DNA of 64,000 bases from Lysinibacillus pakistanensis (GCF_030123245.1 NZ_CP126101.1:2044501-2108500), one strand, 5' to 3'. Positions 45,626 through 54,348 are shown, counted from the first letter of the stretch. Made by a program: numbers and translations. Notes: a model not told the origin generated them from the sequence alone.

Positions 45626-46554
45626 TCTTTCCAAAAGCTTTAAAAATAGGGGATACAGTAGGTCTTATTAGTGCTTCAGGGGCCACTCCACCTGACAAAT
45701 TAAAGCCAGCTATAGAAAGTGTTGAAAAGCTTGGATTAAAGGTAGTTGTTGGAGAAACATGTCAGGCGAGGCACGGTTATTTAGCGGGAACTGATCAACT
45801 TCGTGCGTCTGACATCAATCAAATGTTTAATGATTCAACGATTGATGGTATCTTCTGTATTCGTGGAGGTTATGGGGCTACAAAAATTCTACCACTTTTA
45901 GATTTCGATGTAATAAGAGCCAATCCAAAAGTCTTTGCTGGTTATAGCGATGTTACAGCTTTACACATCGCCATTAATCAGAAATGTGGCTTTGTGACCT
46001 ATCATACGCCGATGCCATCAACGGAATTTATTCAGCAGGATATGGATGAATATACATGGGACTCTTTTAAACAACTGGTGATGGCAACAACTTGTCATGA
46101 TTACCTGCTTAAAAATCCACTTGGTCGCAGTATGACAACGCTTGCTGCTGGTCAAGCAACAGGACAGCTAATTGGAGGAAATCTAACACTAGTAACAGCC
46201 TCACTTGGCACCCCCTATGAAATAGATACTAAGAATAAAATATTATTTTTAGAGGATATTGATGAAACTGAACATCGGGTAGATCGAATGCTCACACAGC
46301 TTAAATTAGCGGGCAAGCTTGATGAGGCTGCGGGCATTTTATTAGGAGCTTGGACTAATTGCGGGCCAGATAACCCGAAGCATCCAGAGCATAGTTTAAC
46401 GTTACAGACTATTTTTCAAGAGATTTTAGTGCCACTAAAAAAGCCCATTCTAATGGATTTAACGTGTGGTCACTGTTTACCAACAATGTCTTTACCTCTT
46501 GGTAGCACCATCTCTTTGAATACAGAAAACCAACAAATAAGAGTTATTGAGTAG
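45622..46554 (+). CDS. LD-carboxypeptidase, MccF/YkfA-like (family S66)
   Basis: A 310-residue serine peptidase. The nucleophile elbow is [17 protein letters not shown] with Ser in [13 protein letters not shown] (about residue 112), a Glu in [17 protein letters not shown] (about 209) and the catalytic His in [15 protein letters not shown] (about 284). It removes the terminal D-Ala from murein tetrapeptides in the cytosol. ATGA overlap with the ATPase gene shows coupling. Its place after the transporter mirrors ykfA in Bacillus subtilis. Confidence 0.93.
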   Translation: MIFPKALKIGDTVGLISASGATPPDKLKPAIESVEKLGLKVVVGETCQARHGYLAGTDQLRASDINQMFNDSTIDGIFCIRGGYGATKILPLLDFDVIRANPKVFAGYSDVTALHIAINQKCGFVTYHTPMPSTEFIQQDMDEYTWDSFKQLVMATTCHDYLLKNPLGRSMTTLAAGQATGQLIGGNLTLVTASLGTPYEIDTKNKILFLEDIDETEHRVDRMLTQLKLAGKLDEAAGILLGAWTNCGPDNPKHPEHSLTLQTIFQEILVPLKKPILMDLTCGHCLPTMSLPLGSTISLNTENQQIRVIE

Positions 46555-46563
46555 GTATATTAT

Positions 46564-47340
46564 ATGGAATGTGCTATTCAAAGAATGCTTGAAGAAGCTC
46601 CATATAACGTACATTTATTTATCAAAGACCCAAATACAAATCACTATTTCATACAGGAAAAGCTACATGCGGTTTTTTCCAGCGCCAGTTTAATTAAAGT
46701 GCCTATTTTACTTGGTGTGTTGAGATATTTAGAACGCTACCATCAAGATGTCCATCAAGAGATTAGAATAGCACCAGAAGAATGGGTTGACTATAGTGTT
46801 ATCAGTGAACAGCGTATTGAAAGAAGTACTATCTATGAGCTACTGGTGTGGATGATTATTACAAGTGATAATGCAGCTACCAATGTCCTGATTGACTTTA
46901 TCGGAAAGGAATTCCTCAACCATTATTTTCGACAAATTGGTCTTAGGCAAACAAAATTGCAAAGGAAGATGATGGACTTCGAAAAGCTGGAAAGAGGAAT
47001 TGACAATCTCACTTCAGCAAATGATATGGCTCATCTTTTTTCACGAATCTATCAACAAGATCTGCTACCTAAACAATTTAGTAAGTTGACAATCGATATC
47101 TTAAGTCGCCAACGTGTCCATGAATCACTAAAACGTTATTTAGTAGATGATGTGAAAATGGCTCATAAAACAGGTGGTCTTGAAACAGTCGAGCATGATG
47201 TTGGCATTGTTTACAATGGCTCAAATGATTATCTGATAGGCGTTTTTATAACTGAGGTAACCAACAATGAGTATGCAAAACAGCTTATCGGTCGGATATC
47301 AAAAAGTGCTTATGAGCATTTGGTGAAGCGAAAGGGGTGA
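46564..47340 (+). CDS. Class A beta-lactamase-fold serine hydrolase
   Basis: A 258-residue protein with the class A triad of motifs: SASLIKVPILLG (SxxK), TSDNAATNVLID (SDN) and AHKTGGLETV (KTG). No signal peptide is visible, so it is cytosolic. The class A ExxLN motif with its deacylating Glu is not evident; the equivalent stretch reads LQRKMMDFEKLERG. It is therefore more likely a peptidase or amidase acting on D-amino-acid peptides than a resistance enzyme (inference). It sits inside the murein-peptide operon, 9 bases after the carboxypeptidase gene. Confidence 0.88.
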   Translation: MECAIQRMLEEAPYNVHLFIKDPNTNHYFIQEKLHAVFSSASLIKVPILLGVLRYLERYHQDVHQEIRIAPEEWVDYSVISEQRIERSTIYELLVWMIITSDNAATNVLIDFIGKEFLNHYFRQIGLRQTKLQRKMMDFEKLERGIDNLTSANDMAHLFSRIYQQDLLPKQFSKLTIDILSRQRVHESLKRYLVDDVKMAHKTGGLETVEHDVGIVYNGSNDYLIGVFITEVTNNEYAKQLIGRISKSAYEHLVKRKG

Positions 47341-47344
47341 CCAA

Positions 47345-48163
47345 ATGAATGCTATTGTGACGGCAATGATTGCAAATTTACATGCCATACCACAGGAAGA
47401 ATCCGAACTGGTCGACGAGGTACTTAATGGCATGCCTGTAAAGATCATTGCTAACATAGATGCAAATTGGGTACGTGTACAGACAACCTATCGATATGAA
47501 GGATTTTGCCAAAAAAAATATTTAATTATGGATGAGGAAAAAACAAACACTTGGCTACAAGAAGCCAATCATTTCATTATTCAAAGCTTTGCAGATATTT
47601 TACAATATCCGCAAATTCAAAGTAGCAAAATAATGACGCTAGTAAAAGGCTCAATTGTACGATTTTTAGCAAGTAAAGGGGACGATTCGGAGTGGGTGTC
47701 TGTACAAATAGCTTCTGGTGAAATAGGATATGCACGAAGAAAATGGCTTCAACCAAAAGTTGCTAAAAATAGATTACCAGATTCGCAATTCCAAGAAAAT
47801 GTTGTGCAAACAGCACTAAGCTATTTAAATGCTCCCTACCGTTGGGGAGGTAAATCTCCTTTAGGCATTGATTGTTCTGGGCTTTGTTCAATGGTCTATA
47901 TGCTACATGGCGTACTGATTTACCGAGATGCTAAAATTGTTGATGGTTTTCCGATTAAACAAATACCCTTCGAGCAGCTGCAAAAGGGTGATCTATTATA
48001 TTTCCCAGGACATATTGCCTTATATATGGGTGATAGCCTTTATATTCATTCTTCACTTGGAGGGGGTGAGGTAAGTATAAATAGTTTGGATAGCAAACAT
48101 CCACTTTATCGCAAAGACCTAGCTGTTTCTACACTTACGGCTGTGGGAAGCATATTTATTTAA
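47345..48163 (+). CDS. NlpC/P60 endopeptidase with SH3-like domains (YkfC-like)
   Basis: A 272-residue protein. Two SH3b-like domains (about 1-55 and 75-140) precede an NlpC/P60 C40 domain: Cys in GIDCSGLCSMVYM (about 178), His in FPGHIALYMG (about 226) and His in YIHSSLGGGEV (about 238). This is the layout of YkfC, a gamma-D-glutamyl-L-diamino acid endopeptidase for imported L-Ala-D-Glu-DAP/Lys peptides. No signal peptide; cytosolic. It ends the cluster. Confidence 0.93.
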   Translation: MNAIVTAMIANLHAIPQEESELVDEVLNGMPVKIIANIDANWVRVQTTYRYEGFCQKKYLIMDEEKTNTWLQEANHFIIQSFADILQYPQIQSSKIMTLVKGSIVRFLASKGDDSEWVSVQIASGEIGYARRKWLQPKVAKNRLPDSQFQENVVQTALSYLNAPYRWGGKSPLGIDCSGLCSMVYMLHGVLIYRDAKIVDGFPIKQIPFEQLQKGDLLYFPGHIALYMGDSLYIHSSLGGGEVSINSLDSKHPLYRKDLAVSTLTAVGSIFI

Positions 48164-48240
48164 TTTATTTTAATGAATGTGAAGAAGTGAATTGGTGCAA
48201 TTGTTTATTTCCAATCATTTCGAGAATACCTTTGTTGAGG

Positions 48241-48277
48241 AAGATGCTTCTGTATAAAAACAGAGTGCATCTTTTTT
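48241..48277 (+). terminator. Terminator of the murein-peptide operon
   Basis: AAGATGCTTCTGT pairs with ACAGAGTGCATCTT, followed by TTTTTG. The rest of 48278-48471 shows no gene. Confidence 0.75.
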
Positions 48278-48471
48278 GTTTTCATCAAACTATGGGGGTA
48301 AAATATGCAATCGTCATAGATGAAAAGGGGATGAAAGATCATGAAATTTCTTACGGGTAAATAGCAGATAAAATCGATGTATATCCTCAATGATTTGTTA
48401 ATAATAGATAGTTAGAATGGGATTATTTTATGCTATAATAAATCAAAAGTAAAAGGAAAGGAGGGGATGTA

Positions 48472-48768
48472 TTGGACACTGATTTAAAAGAATTATTGCG
48501 TTCTGTTTTAAGGGAAGAGTTAGCACCGATTAATCAACGATTAGATGGCATGGATATACGATTTGACGGTATTGAGCAGCGCTTAGATAAAATTGAAAGT
48601 GATGTACAGGAACTAAAAGCTGGACAAGCTGAGCTTCAGAAAAACATTGTTGAAAATTTAGGGAATTTCACTGAAAAAATTGCTCATCAAGTAGAGGATA
48701 GGACGGGTGCATTAAATAAACGTGTTTTTGAAGTTGAAACAGTGATTCAAAGATTGACGCATCAGTAA
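48472..48768 (+). CDS. Small coiled-coil protein
   Basis: A 98-residue highly charged helical protein: LLRSVLREELAPINQRLDGM, then a run of LDxIExRLDxIE heptads (about residues 22-60) and a C-terminal helix. TTG start after AAGGAGGGG. Such proteins occur widely in Bacillaceae with no assigned role and may trimerise through the coiled coil. Transcribed alone and terminated by the hairpin at 48828. Confidence 0.75.
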   Translation: MDTDLKELLRSVLREELAPINQRLDGMDIRFDGIEQRLDKIESDVQELKAGQAELQKNIVENLGNFTEKIAHQVEDRTGALNKRVFEVETVIQRLTHQ

Positions 48769-48827
48769 TTAAATGAATGTTAGTAGTTTAGCTTATTGCT
48801 ATAGATGTTTGTATAAGAAGAGTTTAA

Positions 48828-48875
48828 AAAATCTCCATGCCACAAAGGGGTGTCCCAAAGTAGCATGGAGATTTT
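48828..48875. terminator. Bidirectional terminator
   Basis: AAAATCTCCATGC pairs perfectly with GCATGGAGATTTT (13 bp). It lies between convergent genes and reaches the stop codon of the glucosaminidase gene. Confidence 0.8.
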
Positions 48876-49632
48876 AATATTGATAGATATTTAATTCTTG
48901 GCCAGCTTCGATTTTATCAGATCGGAGCTGATTCCATTGTTTAAGGGATGTTACTTTCACCTTATGTGCCTCCGCAATATGCGTAAGAGAATCACCGTCA
49001 GCCACGGTAATTGTTTTTTTATTTTTTACAGGACTATCGTATTGCCCTAGGTCATATTTTGCAATGACTGTATTGAGTTTTTCATTGTATTTGGAATCTG
49101 TTGCATAAGAACCTGTTAAGAATTTAGTGGCATCTGTATAGGATTTCGTGTTGCTTTTAAATACTCCTGCATAGAAATCTTTATTCCAGGAAACACCGTT
49201 ACGCAGTAATCTTACATAGTCTTTCATGGATTCTTCATAGGAAGGATATTTACGAAATTCAGCCATCACAGTTGTCATGTTACCTGAACCATCGTCCTCA
49301 GATGTTTCAAGTGTTACTGAGTTATTTTGGTAACGACCTTTCATTCCAAATAAATTATTATTTGGTGCAGCGCTAAGTCCACTTTGACCATGCTCACTTT
49401 CTAAAATGGCTTGTGCAATCATAACGGATGCGTATAAATCATTTTCAGCTCCAAGTTTTCGTGCAGTTTCCGCAATGGAGCCAATAAATTCTTCCACGCT
49501 TGGACGATCATCCACAACTTCAGGAATTGTGGTTTCACGCGTATTAAACAGCTGCGTTACCATAAAAAATGAAATACAGATAACAATAGTAGCAATTATT
49601 AGACCTTTGAAGAAATTTATGATGTATTTCAT
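48874..49632 (-). CDS. Membrane-anchored glucosaminidase (GH73) with LysM
   Basis: A 252-residue protein: N-terminal membrane anchor (about 5-28), a GH73 endo-beta-N-acetylglucosaminidase domain (about 60-195) with catalytic Glu in AQAILESEHGQSGLSAAPNN and NNLFGMKGRYQ, and a C-terminal LysM (DSLTHIAEAHKVKVTSLKQW). It hydrolyses peptidoglycan glycan chains at the cell surface. The ATG at 49632 has no ribosome binding site; the strong GGAGG lies 33 bases upstream, ahead of an in-frame ATG-TTG-TAA (49662-49654). Translation may be weak or disrupted. Confidence 0.88.
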   Translation of the reverse strand: MKYIINFFKGLIIATIVICISFFMVTQLFNTRETTIPEVVDDRPSVEEFIGSIAETARKLGAENDLYASVMIAQAILESEHGQSGLSAAPNNNLFGMKGRYQNNSVTLETSEDDGSGNMTTVMAEFRKYPSYEESMKDYVRLLRNGVSWNKDFYAGVFKSNTKSYTDATKFLTGSYATDSKYNEKLNTVIAKYDLGQYDSPVKNKKTITVADGDSLTHIAEAHKVKVTSLKQWNQLRSDKIEAGQELNIYQY

Positions 49633-49949
49633 AGTTTCATTGATGTTGGTAGATTACAACATCTCCCTCCTTTCTATCAAAGTTTAGCTATCTCTAATTA
49701 TTGCAAAGAGTGCAAAAGAAATAAAGAGATGTTTAGTTAAATAGATTCCGTCATTAATAGAACGTCACTAACTTCAATTAGTTCCTAGCTATATCTACCG
49801 TTGAATTTCCATCAATAAAAAATTCAAGCTGGAAAAGAAATATCCTTTATTATCTAGCTTTTAATAATTAATTAACGATAAACATTAAATAATTATTGTA
49901 AAAGATAAAGTGGAATGTATAATAAAAGATAAGAAGGGGGATGCTTGTT
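49633..49949. other. 317-bp intergenic stretch
   Basis: It contains the divergent 5' regions of the glucosaminidase and DUF2975 genes. Near the glucosaminidase a strong GGAGG precedes a two-codon frame ATG-TTG-TAA on the minus strand. Nothing else stands out. Confidence 0.5.
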
Positions 49950-50588
49950 ATGGAGCAGACAATCCAAAGTAAGGAATTTCGATTATTAACTAAAGGATTA
50001 CGCACAATTTTCACCATTTTAATGGTTCTGATGATTTTTGCGCTAACAATGATAGGTGTTCTTTTGGTAGCCGTATTTATAGTGACGGAAAAGGAAGTCC
50101 ATAATATACTTGTTCATGGGCAGATCGCCGCCTCTATTCACTTTGGAGGCTTGAAAATCGAATTAGCCAATCAAGTAGCCAATGATTTTCATTTCTCTAA
50201 ATGGAATGTCATGAAATTATTATTTACTGCTACAATATACATAGCACTATTATTATTTATCGTTGTGCAAGTTAGAAATGTGTTAAGTAACTTAAGCAAA
50301 GGAATTATTTTTTCAGGAACGAATAGTAGAAAAATGGAATGGATTGCTTATGCTATCGTTTTTTTAAGCTTAACAGTTGGAGCATTCCGTACGTATGTAA
50401 CCTACACCATTTTTGAACAATTTAAATTAGCAGAATTGCTGGTCGATACAGGATTAATCAAAGGGGTAGCCTACCAATTTACTGGGGTTAATTGGACTCT
50501 TTTACTATGTGGATTAGTCATTTGGACGATTGCCCGTGTATTCCGATATGGAGCGTTTTTACAAGATGAATATGATGCAACAGCTTAG
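49950..50588 (+). CDS. DUF2975 membrane protein (YoaS-like)
   Basis: A 212-residue protein with four predicted helices (about 20-50, 85-110, 130-150, 175-195) of the DUF2975 family. ATG at 49950 follows AAGGGGG at 9 bases; the preceding in-frame ATG at 49941 abuts that site. It is paired with a small XRE regulator 11 bases downstream, the YoaS-YozG arrangement. The role is unknown; the membrane protein may regulate or be regulated by its partner. Confidence 0.88.
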   Translation: MEQTIQSKEFRLLTKGLRTIFTILMVLMIFALTMIGVLLVAVFIVTEKEVHNILVHGQIAASIHFGGLKIELANQVANDFHFSKWNVMKLLFTATIYIALLLFIVVQVRNVLSNLSKGIIFSGTNSRKMEWIAYAIVFLSLTVGAFRTYVTYTIFEQFKLAELLVDTGLIKGVAYQFTGVNWTLLLCGLVIWTIARVFRYGAFLQDEYDATA

Positions 50589-50599
50589 GAAGTGAAAAA

Positions 50600-50815
50600 A
50601 TGACAATAATTATTCGATTAGATCGAATGCTTGCTGATCGAAAAATGCAGCTAAGTGAGCTAGCAGAAAAAGTAGATGTGTCAATTGTCAATCTATCCAA
50701 TTTAAAAACAGGAAAGGTTCGTGCCGTGCGTTTCTCTACATTAAATGCAATCTGTAAGGCATTGGGGTGTCAGCCAGGAGATATTCTAGAATATGTAGAG
50801 GATGAAGAATCATAG
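50600..50815 (+). CDS. Small XRE regulator (YozG-like)
   Basis: A 71-residue Cro/CI-type helix-turn-helix protein: MLADRKMQLSELAEKVDVSI, then VNLSNLKTGKVRAVRFSTLN and CKALGCQPGDILEY. This is the YozG type that always follows DUF2975 genes. The ATG follows AGGAAGTG. Terminated by a hairpin at 50814. Confidence 0.92.
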   Translation: MTIIIRLDRMLADRKMQLSELAEKVDVSIVNLSNLKTGKVRAVRFSTLNAICKALGCQPGDILEYVEDEES

Positions 50816-50852
50816 AGACCCTAAGAGTAGAATGCTCCCAGGGTCTCTTTAT
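50814..50852 (+). terminator. Terminator of the DUF2975/XRE pair
   Basis: AGAGACCCT pairs with AGGGTCTCT, followed by TTTATTTATG. Confidence 0.8.
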
Positions 50853-50917
50853 TTATGAATAAATAAGATATAATGGAGGCTATCTTTGAAACAGTGGGTT
50901 AGGAGGGACAATCAAAC

Positions 50918-51244
50918 ATGAAGGCTTTTGCTTTTCTATTTATTTCAATCATCTCAGAGGTTTTTGCCAGCTCAATGTTAAAACAAACAGATGGCTTTAA
51001 ACGTATACTACCGTCTATAGGTGTCGTAGTTGGATATGGTACAGCTTTTTATTTTCTTTCCCTAACATTGCAATCCTTAGCCATTGGTACTGCATATGCG
51101 ATATGGGCTGGAGTGGGAACGGCATTAACAGCCATTATTGGTGTGATTTTTTATAAGGAATTAATGAATCGAAAAAAACTTTATGGGATTTTATTTATTA
51201 TTATTGGTGTAATTGTTCTTAACCTAGCAGGTGGTGGACATTAA
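50918..51244 (+). CDS. SMR multidrug efflux subunit (EbrA-like)
   Basis: A 108-residue four-helix SMR protein. The essential Glu is in ISIISEVFASSMLK (residue 14), and the SMR signature reads TAYAIWAGVGTALTAIIGVI. It forms a proton-driven exporter of cationic compounds, probably as a heterodimer with the next protein. ATG after AGGAGG. No ykkC-type guanidine riboswitch is visible upstream. Confidence 0.92.
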   Translation: MKAFAFLFISIISEVFASSMLKQTDGFKRILPSIGVVVGYGTAFYFLSLTLQSLAIGTAYAIWAGVGTALTAIIGVIFYKELMNRKKLYGILFIIIGVIVLNLAGGGH

Positions 51245-51257
51245 GGAGGAATAACAA

Positions 51258-51593
51258 TTGAGAGGTTATCTGTTTTTAACGTTATCGATTATTAGTGAGG
51301 TATTTGCGACAACAATGCTTAAGCTTTCAGAGGCATTTACCATTTTAGGTCCATCAATAGCAGTTGCATTCGGATATGGGCTTTCGTTTTTCTCATTATC
51401 CTTGTGCTTGAAAACATTACCACTGAGTCTGGCATATGCGATATGGTCTGGAGTAGGAACTGCACTTACCGTAATTGTGGGTATCGTTATATGGGGAGAT
51501 TTATTTAATCTATACTCAGCTATTGGAATTGTCTTGATTATTGGCGGTGTCATTCTACTAAATCATGGAGATCAACAACATACAACATCATAG
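51258..51593 (+). CDS. SMR multidrug efflux subunit (EbrB-like)
   Basis: A 111-residue four-helix SMR protein with Glu 14 in LSIISEVFATTMLK and the signature LAYAIWSGVGTALTVIVGIV. The TTG start follows AAGGAGG. It lies 13 bases after the first SMR gene; paired SMR genes as in EbrAB usually work as heterodimers of opposite orientation. Confidence 0.92.
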   Translation: MRGYLFLTLSIISEVFATTMLKLSEAFTILGPSIAVAFGYGLSFFSLSLCLKTLPLSLAYAIWSGVGTALTVIVGIVIWGDLFNLYSAIGIVLIIGGVILLNHGDQQHTTS

Positions 51594-51605
51594 TGTCTCA
51601 ACAAG

Positions 51606-51635
51606 AAAACGCCCACATGAATGGACGTTTTTTTT
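51606..51635 (+). terminator. Terminator of the SMR pair
   Basis: AAAACGCCCA pairs with TGGACGTTTT (one mismatch), followed by TTTTT. It lies close to the convergent gene. Confidence 0.7.
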
Positions 51636-51996
51636 ATTTGGAAGTATCTTTAAACTTATATAAATTAATAGCAAATATAACTGTTAATAATAAGATGACA
51701 TAGCTAGTTGGAATAACACTATAAAATCTGTGAATATTTTCAATAGATTGATCAAATATCACCTGACTACAATAGAAGATGGGCGCGAATAATACAATTG
51801 AAAAAACGGTATGGTAAAGGCATATTGTTTTACGAGAGTTAGGAAGCACAGCATGTACAATAAGCAGTGCTAATAGATGCATGATTACAAAGACAGCAGC
51901 CATTTGTATGAATCGAATTGGTAGCTGATGCTGAATAATAAAATAGGGAGAGACTATTGAAACGAAAAGTATAAATAGATAACTAAACATTCTCAT
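51634..51996 (-). CDS. Small membrane protein in the sigma/anti-sigma operon
   Basis: A 120-residue protein with four predicted helices (about 3-22, 30-52, 62-80, 95-114). I do not recognise the family. The ATG has GGAGG about 7 bases upstream. It lies 13 bases after the anti-sigma gene on the same strand and is thus probably in the ECF operon, perhaps as an accessory regulator or target. Confidence 0.7.
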   Translation of the reverse strand: MRMFSYLFILFVSIVSPYFIIQHQLPIRFIQMAAVFVIMHLLALLIVHAVLPNSRKTICLYHTVFSIVLFAPIFYCSQVIFDQSIENIHRFYSVIPTSYVILLLTVIFAINLYKFKDTSK

Positions 51997-52009
51997 TACC
52001 TGTACCTCC

Positions 52010-53032
52010 TTAGTATGGTAGAATTACGCCTACACTTATATGGTGTACAACATTGTTTTCTAAATAGGGCAGGATGCTTTCAATTGTTCCTGTTAAGACA
52101 GCACCACTAACCTTTAAGGAATGTTCATCTGCGTCACCAATAGTATTTTTTATAATCTCTGCTTGGTATAATTTTTCATGGTATGGAAAACTTAATCCTG
52201 TTGCATCTTCACCTCTCTCCTCTATTCTCTCTTTTAAAATAGCAAGTGCTTCTTGTTCATCATTACCATATGTAGCTACTTCATCTAAAAAATTTTGCGC
52301 GGACTGAAACGGTTGATCTTTTAAGATGTGAAAGCCATACGCTGAATCACCATCTACTAAACCATAATTTCGGGGTATAAAAGTAGGCATTTCTTTTTTC
52401 ATTTCCTCTGCATGCTCTTTTTCTTCCTCTATAGATTCAAGCAGCCCATTTTGAATAATCCATGCCCATTGTGCAGTAGGAAATTGTTTAATCATCTCTT
52501 CAAACGTTACTTCTTGTGTGAAGGAAACAGCAACCTCTACATTGTAGAAGGGTGGTAAAGTTTTTAAATAAGACAGATCGTTTTCAATTTTTGGTTCTGT
52601 GTAGGGATAAAATTGGAATACTCGATAACTATTATTGTATCCATTTAGATTACTATTATTTTCAACATATGCTTTTGTTCCTAAGATTGTATAAAAATGC
52701 TCAATGGTACCCCATTTAATTTGATGTCCATTAATATCCTTAAATTGATTGGATTTTGTCGTACCTGCTAAGAAAAAATAATCGTAGTTAGTATTAATTG
52801 TTTGAATATTAGCGCCTGTAAATAGGCTATCTGTATAATTCTGCAAAGTTTGCTTATCCATTTCCTTATACATAAAATATTGTCCCATGGCAATTAGTCC
52901 CGATAATAAGAGTACAATACTTATAAAAACACTTATTGAAACGATAATGATTCTTTTTACGGACTTTTGTTTAGCACTTTTCACTAAATGTTGAAATGAT
53001 TCATCGTTATTAATAATTGATATTTTTTCCAT
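52010..53032 (-). CDS. Anti-sigma factor (sigma factor regulator type)
   Basis: About 340 residues. An N-terminal cytosolic segment (NDESFQHLVKSAKQKSVKRI), one membrane helix (about 28-52) and a large extracytoplasmic domain, matching the Sigma_reg_N/Sigma_reg_C families of ECF anti-sigma factors. ATG at 53032 follows AAAGGAC; the frame is open from 53134. It overlaps the sigma gene by 23 bases, so the pair is translationally coupled. The signal is presumably cell-envelope stress (inference). Confidence 0.87.
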   Translation of the reverse strand: MEKISIINNDESFQHLVKSAKQKSVKRIIIVSISVFISIVLLLSGLIAMGQYFMYKEMDKQTLQNYTDSLFTGANIQTINTNYDYFFLAGTTKSNQFKDINGHQIKWGTIEHFYTILGTKAYVENNSNLNGYNNSYRVFQFYPYTEPKIENDLSYLKTLPPFYNVEVAVSFTQEVTFEEMIKQFPTAQWAWIIQNGLLESIEEEKEHAEEMKKEMPTFIPRNYGLVDGDSAYGFHILKDQPFQSAQNFLDEVATYGNDEQEALAILKERIEERGEDATGLSFPYHEKLYQAEIIKNTIGDADEHSLKVSGAVLTGTIESILPYLENNVVHHISVGVILPY

Positions 53033-53528
53033 AATCACCAGTCCTTTCGAAAACCTCACTAAATTTTTTTCGTGCTCGGGCAAGCTGAGTTTTAATGCTT
53101 TTGTCTGTGGTTTGAAAAAGAATAGCGATTTCATTTAATGTTAATTCAGCGCTATATTTTAATATTAATAACTCCATTTCTTTAGGCTGAAGCATGCTTA
53201 ATGTTTGTTGAATGGTAGTCTGAGCTTCTTTTTGTAGTACGTATGATTCAGGTGTTTGTTCATCTAATAAATCCTGCAAGTTAAACGTGAGTACATAGTT
53301 GTTCGCATGCTTTTTCTTTCGTAAGGCATCGTAAAATTTGTTAATTGCTACACGGTATAGCCAAGCTTCCGCATAATTTGCATCAATCCCGTCTATGTAT
53401 TTGATGAATTGATAAGCTGTCTCCTGCAATATATCCTCAGCATCCTGCTTATTAGCGCCCATTTTGAGCAGCGTAAAGTATACTGCTTTTAATTTTTCTT
53501 GTAATTGAGTACCAAATTCCTCATTCAT
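53010..53528 (-). CDS. ECF-type RNA polymerase sigma factor
   Basis: A 172-residue sigma-70 family ECF factor. Region 2 is at about 15-75 (GANKQDAEDILQETAYQFIK, then AWLYRVAINKFYDAL), and region 4 is at about 105-160 (LQPKEMELLILKYSAELTLN, then EIAILFQTTDKSIKTQLARA). ATG 53528 follows AGGAGGG; the frame is open from 53579. A possible self-recognised promoter (TTTACC-N15-CGTTAT on the minus strand) overlaps the leader, but this is weak. Group not assigned. Confidence 0.92.
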   Translation of the reverse strand: MNEEFGTQLQEKLKAVYFTLLKMGANKQDAEDILQETAYQFIKYIDGIDANYAEAWLYRVAINKFYDALRKKKHANNYVLTFNLQDLLDEQTPESYVLQKEAQTTIQQTLSMLQPKEMELLILKYSAELTLNEIAILFQTTDKSIKTQLARARKKFSEVFERTGDYGKNINY

Positions 53529-53675
53529 ATCAACCCTCCTAATTAAATAACGATTCACCTGGAAAAAGGTAAACAACAATGTAAAAAATTATTTATACAT
53601 TGAACAATAAGAAGATAGATGAAAAGCCATAACAACAGTGTAGTTGCTATGGCACGATATTATTTGTTTAGTTTT

Positions 53676-53852
53676 CTATTTTTTATTAGAGCATTTTTTA
53701 AAATATTCTAAAATAGGAAGTTCGAGTTTTACATGACGAAAAAAGTCGTCATATTCCTTCATTCTACATATGATATCGTGAGGGGTTGAATCTTTTGTTA
53801 TAGCTTCAACAGATGGCACAAAAAGTCGTGGGAGGGGCTGGAGAAAATTGAA
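53676..53852 (-). pseudogene. Gene remnant without a start
   Basis: A 58-codon frame is bounded upstream by TGA and reads like protein (PRLFVPSVEAITKDSTPHDI, then RHVKLELPILEYFKKCSNKK). It has no start codon at its 5' end; an internal ATG would leave 28 residues. It probably is the 3' end of a deleted gene. The family is not recognised. Confidence 0.4.
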
Positions 53853-54279
53853 TCATGAAAAAAGAAGAAATCATTTTCTATGTGAAGCACTAAACGATAT
53901 TAAGGTTCTACAGGATATCATGAAGGATTTTCATTCTAAATATTTTGGTCAGTTGCTTGTGAAAATTGTTGGAAGTGATACGATTCCCTTCTTTCTCATA
54001 ACACATAATGGCTCACATTTACGATTAATGGATACTGTTAATCAGTTTGAAACAGAGTATTTCCGTATAGAGGGTGTTGACATCGAGCGTTGTCGGGGGA
54101 CGGTTTCACTGCTACGAGCCTATGATTATGAAGGAAAAGATACAAATTTAATAGCTGATGTTGTGAGGTTAGAAAGAACATCCACTGAAAAATCCATTGA
54201 ATTAAGTGGTATATCTGCAATCCAATTATTAAAACCTGACATGCTAAAAGGGAAATTCATCATTGAACCAAAATGGTAA
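53848..54279 (+). CDS. CotZ/ExsY-like spore coat protein, cysteine-poor
   Basis: A 143-residue protein. The order of motifs, TIPFFLITHNGSHLRLMDTV, then TEYFRIEGVDIERCRGTVSL and SIELSGISAIQLLKPDML, matches the C-terminal domain of CotY/CotZ/ExsY morphogenetic proteins of the spore coat and exosporium (FFRVEDVD, VDLSCFCAIQCL in those). Canonical members are rich in Cys, which cross-links the crust; here only two Cys remain. TTG start with GGAG a few bases upstream. It precedes the ATP-grasp/Mur cluster on the same strand, linking that cluster to the spore surface. Confidence 0.72.
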   Translation: MNHEKRRNHFLCEALNDIKVLQDIMKDFHSKYFGQLLVKIVGSDTIPFFLITHNGSHLRLMDTVNQFETEYFRIEGVDIERCRGTVSLLRAYDYEGKDTNLIADVVRLERTSTEKSIELSGISAIQLLKPDMLKGKFIIEPKW

Positions 54280-54348
54280 TAAAAACTACTAAATCATTTG
54301 CATTGGCAGAATTGATTAGAGAGAGAATCATATGAAAGGGAGAGATAA

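Noticed and set aside
50816..50917. Guanidine (ykkC) riboswitch before the SMR pair
   Set aside because: Only a terminator of the upstream gene and a short gap are present; no conserved ykkC motifs seen.
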